Assembly: GCA_026987255.1 (NCBI GenBank)
Contig: JALSNA010000432.1
Location: 1 to 7,261 of the forward strand
Direction: 5' to 3'
Length of the DNA stretch: 7,261 nucleotides
Source: Hyphomicrobiales bacterium
Lineage (GTDB): Bacteria > Pseudomonadota > Alphaproteobacteria > Rhizobiales > Aestuariivirgaceae
This document shows, in pieces, positions 7,255 through 7,261 of the stretch. The notes beneath the pieces were generated by a model. That model worked only from the letters and a program-made list of their open reading frames with translations, did not search any database and was not told the origin of the DNA. Position 1 is the first letter of the stretch. Each line of letters starts with the position of its first letter. Made by a program: the position numbers and the translations under genes.

Positions 7255-7261
7255 CCATTAA

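Overview
The window looks like chromosomal DNA from a GC-rich Proteobacterium, most likely an alphaproteobacterium. Coding GC is about 65% in the stretch I hand-counted (bases 1-60). The gene content points the same way: an alphaproteobacterial-type LeuA, a host-attachment-family protein and a glpD-glpK pair. I would not name a genus. I see no insertion sequence, CRISPR array, tRNA or rRNA.

Layout: (1) bases 1-1560, plus strand, leuA (2-isopropylmalate synthase, leucine biosynthesis), missing only its extreme N-terminus, followed by a hairpin-plus-T-tract terminator. (2) Bases 1626-1883, a low-GC intergenic stretch leading into a small gene (1884-2231, plus) for a secreted protein made almost entirely of three 4-cysteine repeats; I do not recognise its family. 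A GC-rich hairpin follows it. (3) Bases 2333-2776, plus, a host-attachment-family (COG5622-like) protein. (4) Bases 2783-3952, minus, a HupE/UreJ-type membrane protein with an extracytoplasmic N-terminal domain, converging on the previous gene with a 6-nt gap. (5) Bases 4105-7109, minus, the glycerol catabolism pair glpD-glpK, joined by an ATGA overlap. Upstream of glpD lie three phased CGAAA boxes that look like an operator for a DeoR-family (GlpR-type) repressor.

How the genes work together: GlpK phosphorylates glycerol to sn-glycerol 3-phosphate and GlpD oxidises it at the membrane to dihydroxyacetone phosphate, so these two form one pathway and almost certainly one transcript. LeuA, the cysteine-rich protein, the attachment-family protein and the HupE-like protein have no evident functional link to each other or to glp. 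The most novel item is the 12-cysteine repeat protein at 1884-2231. The most testable regulatory item is the phased box array at 7196-7235.
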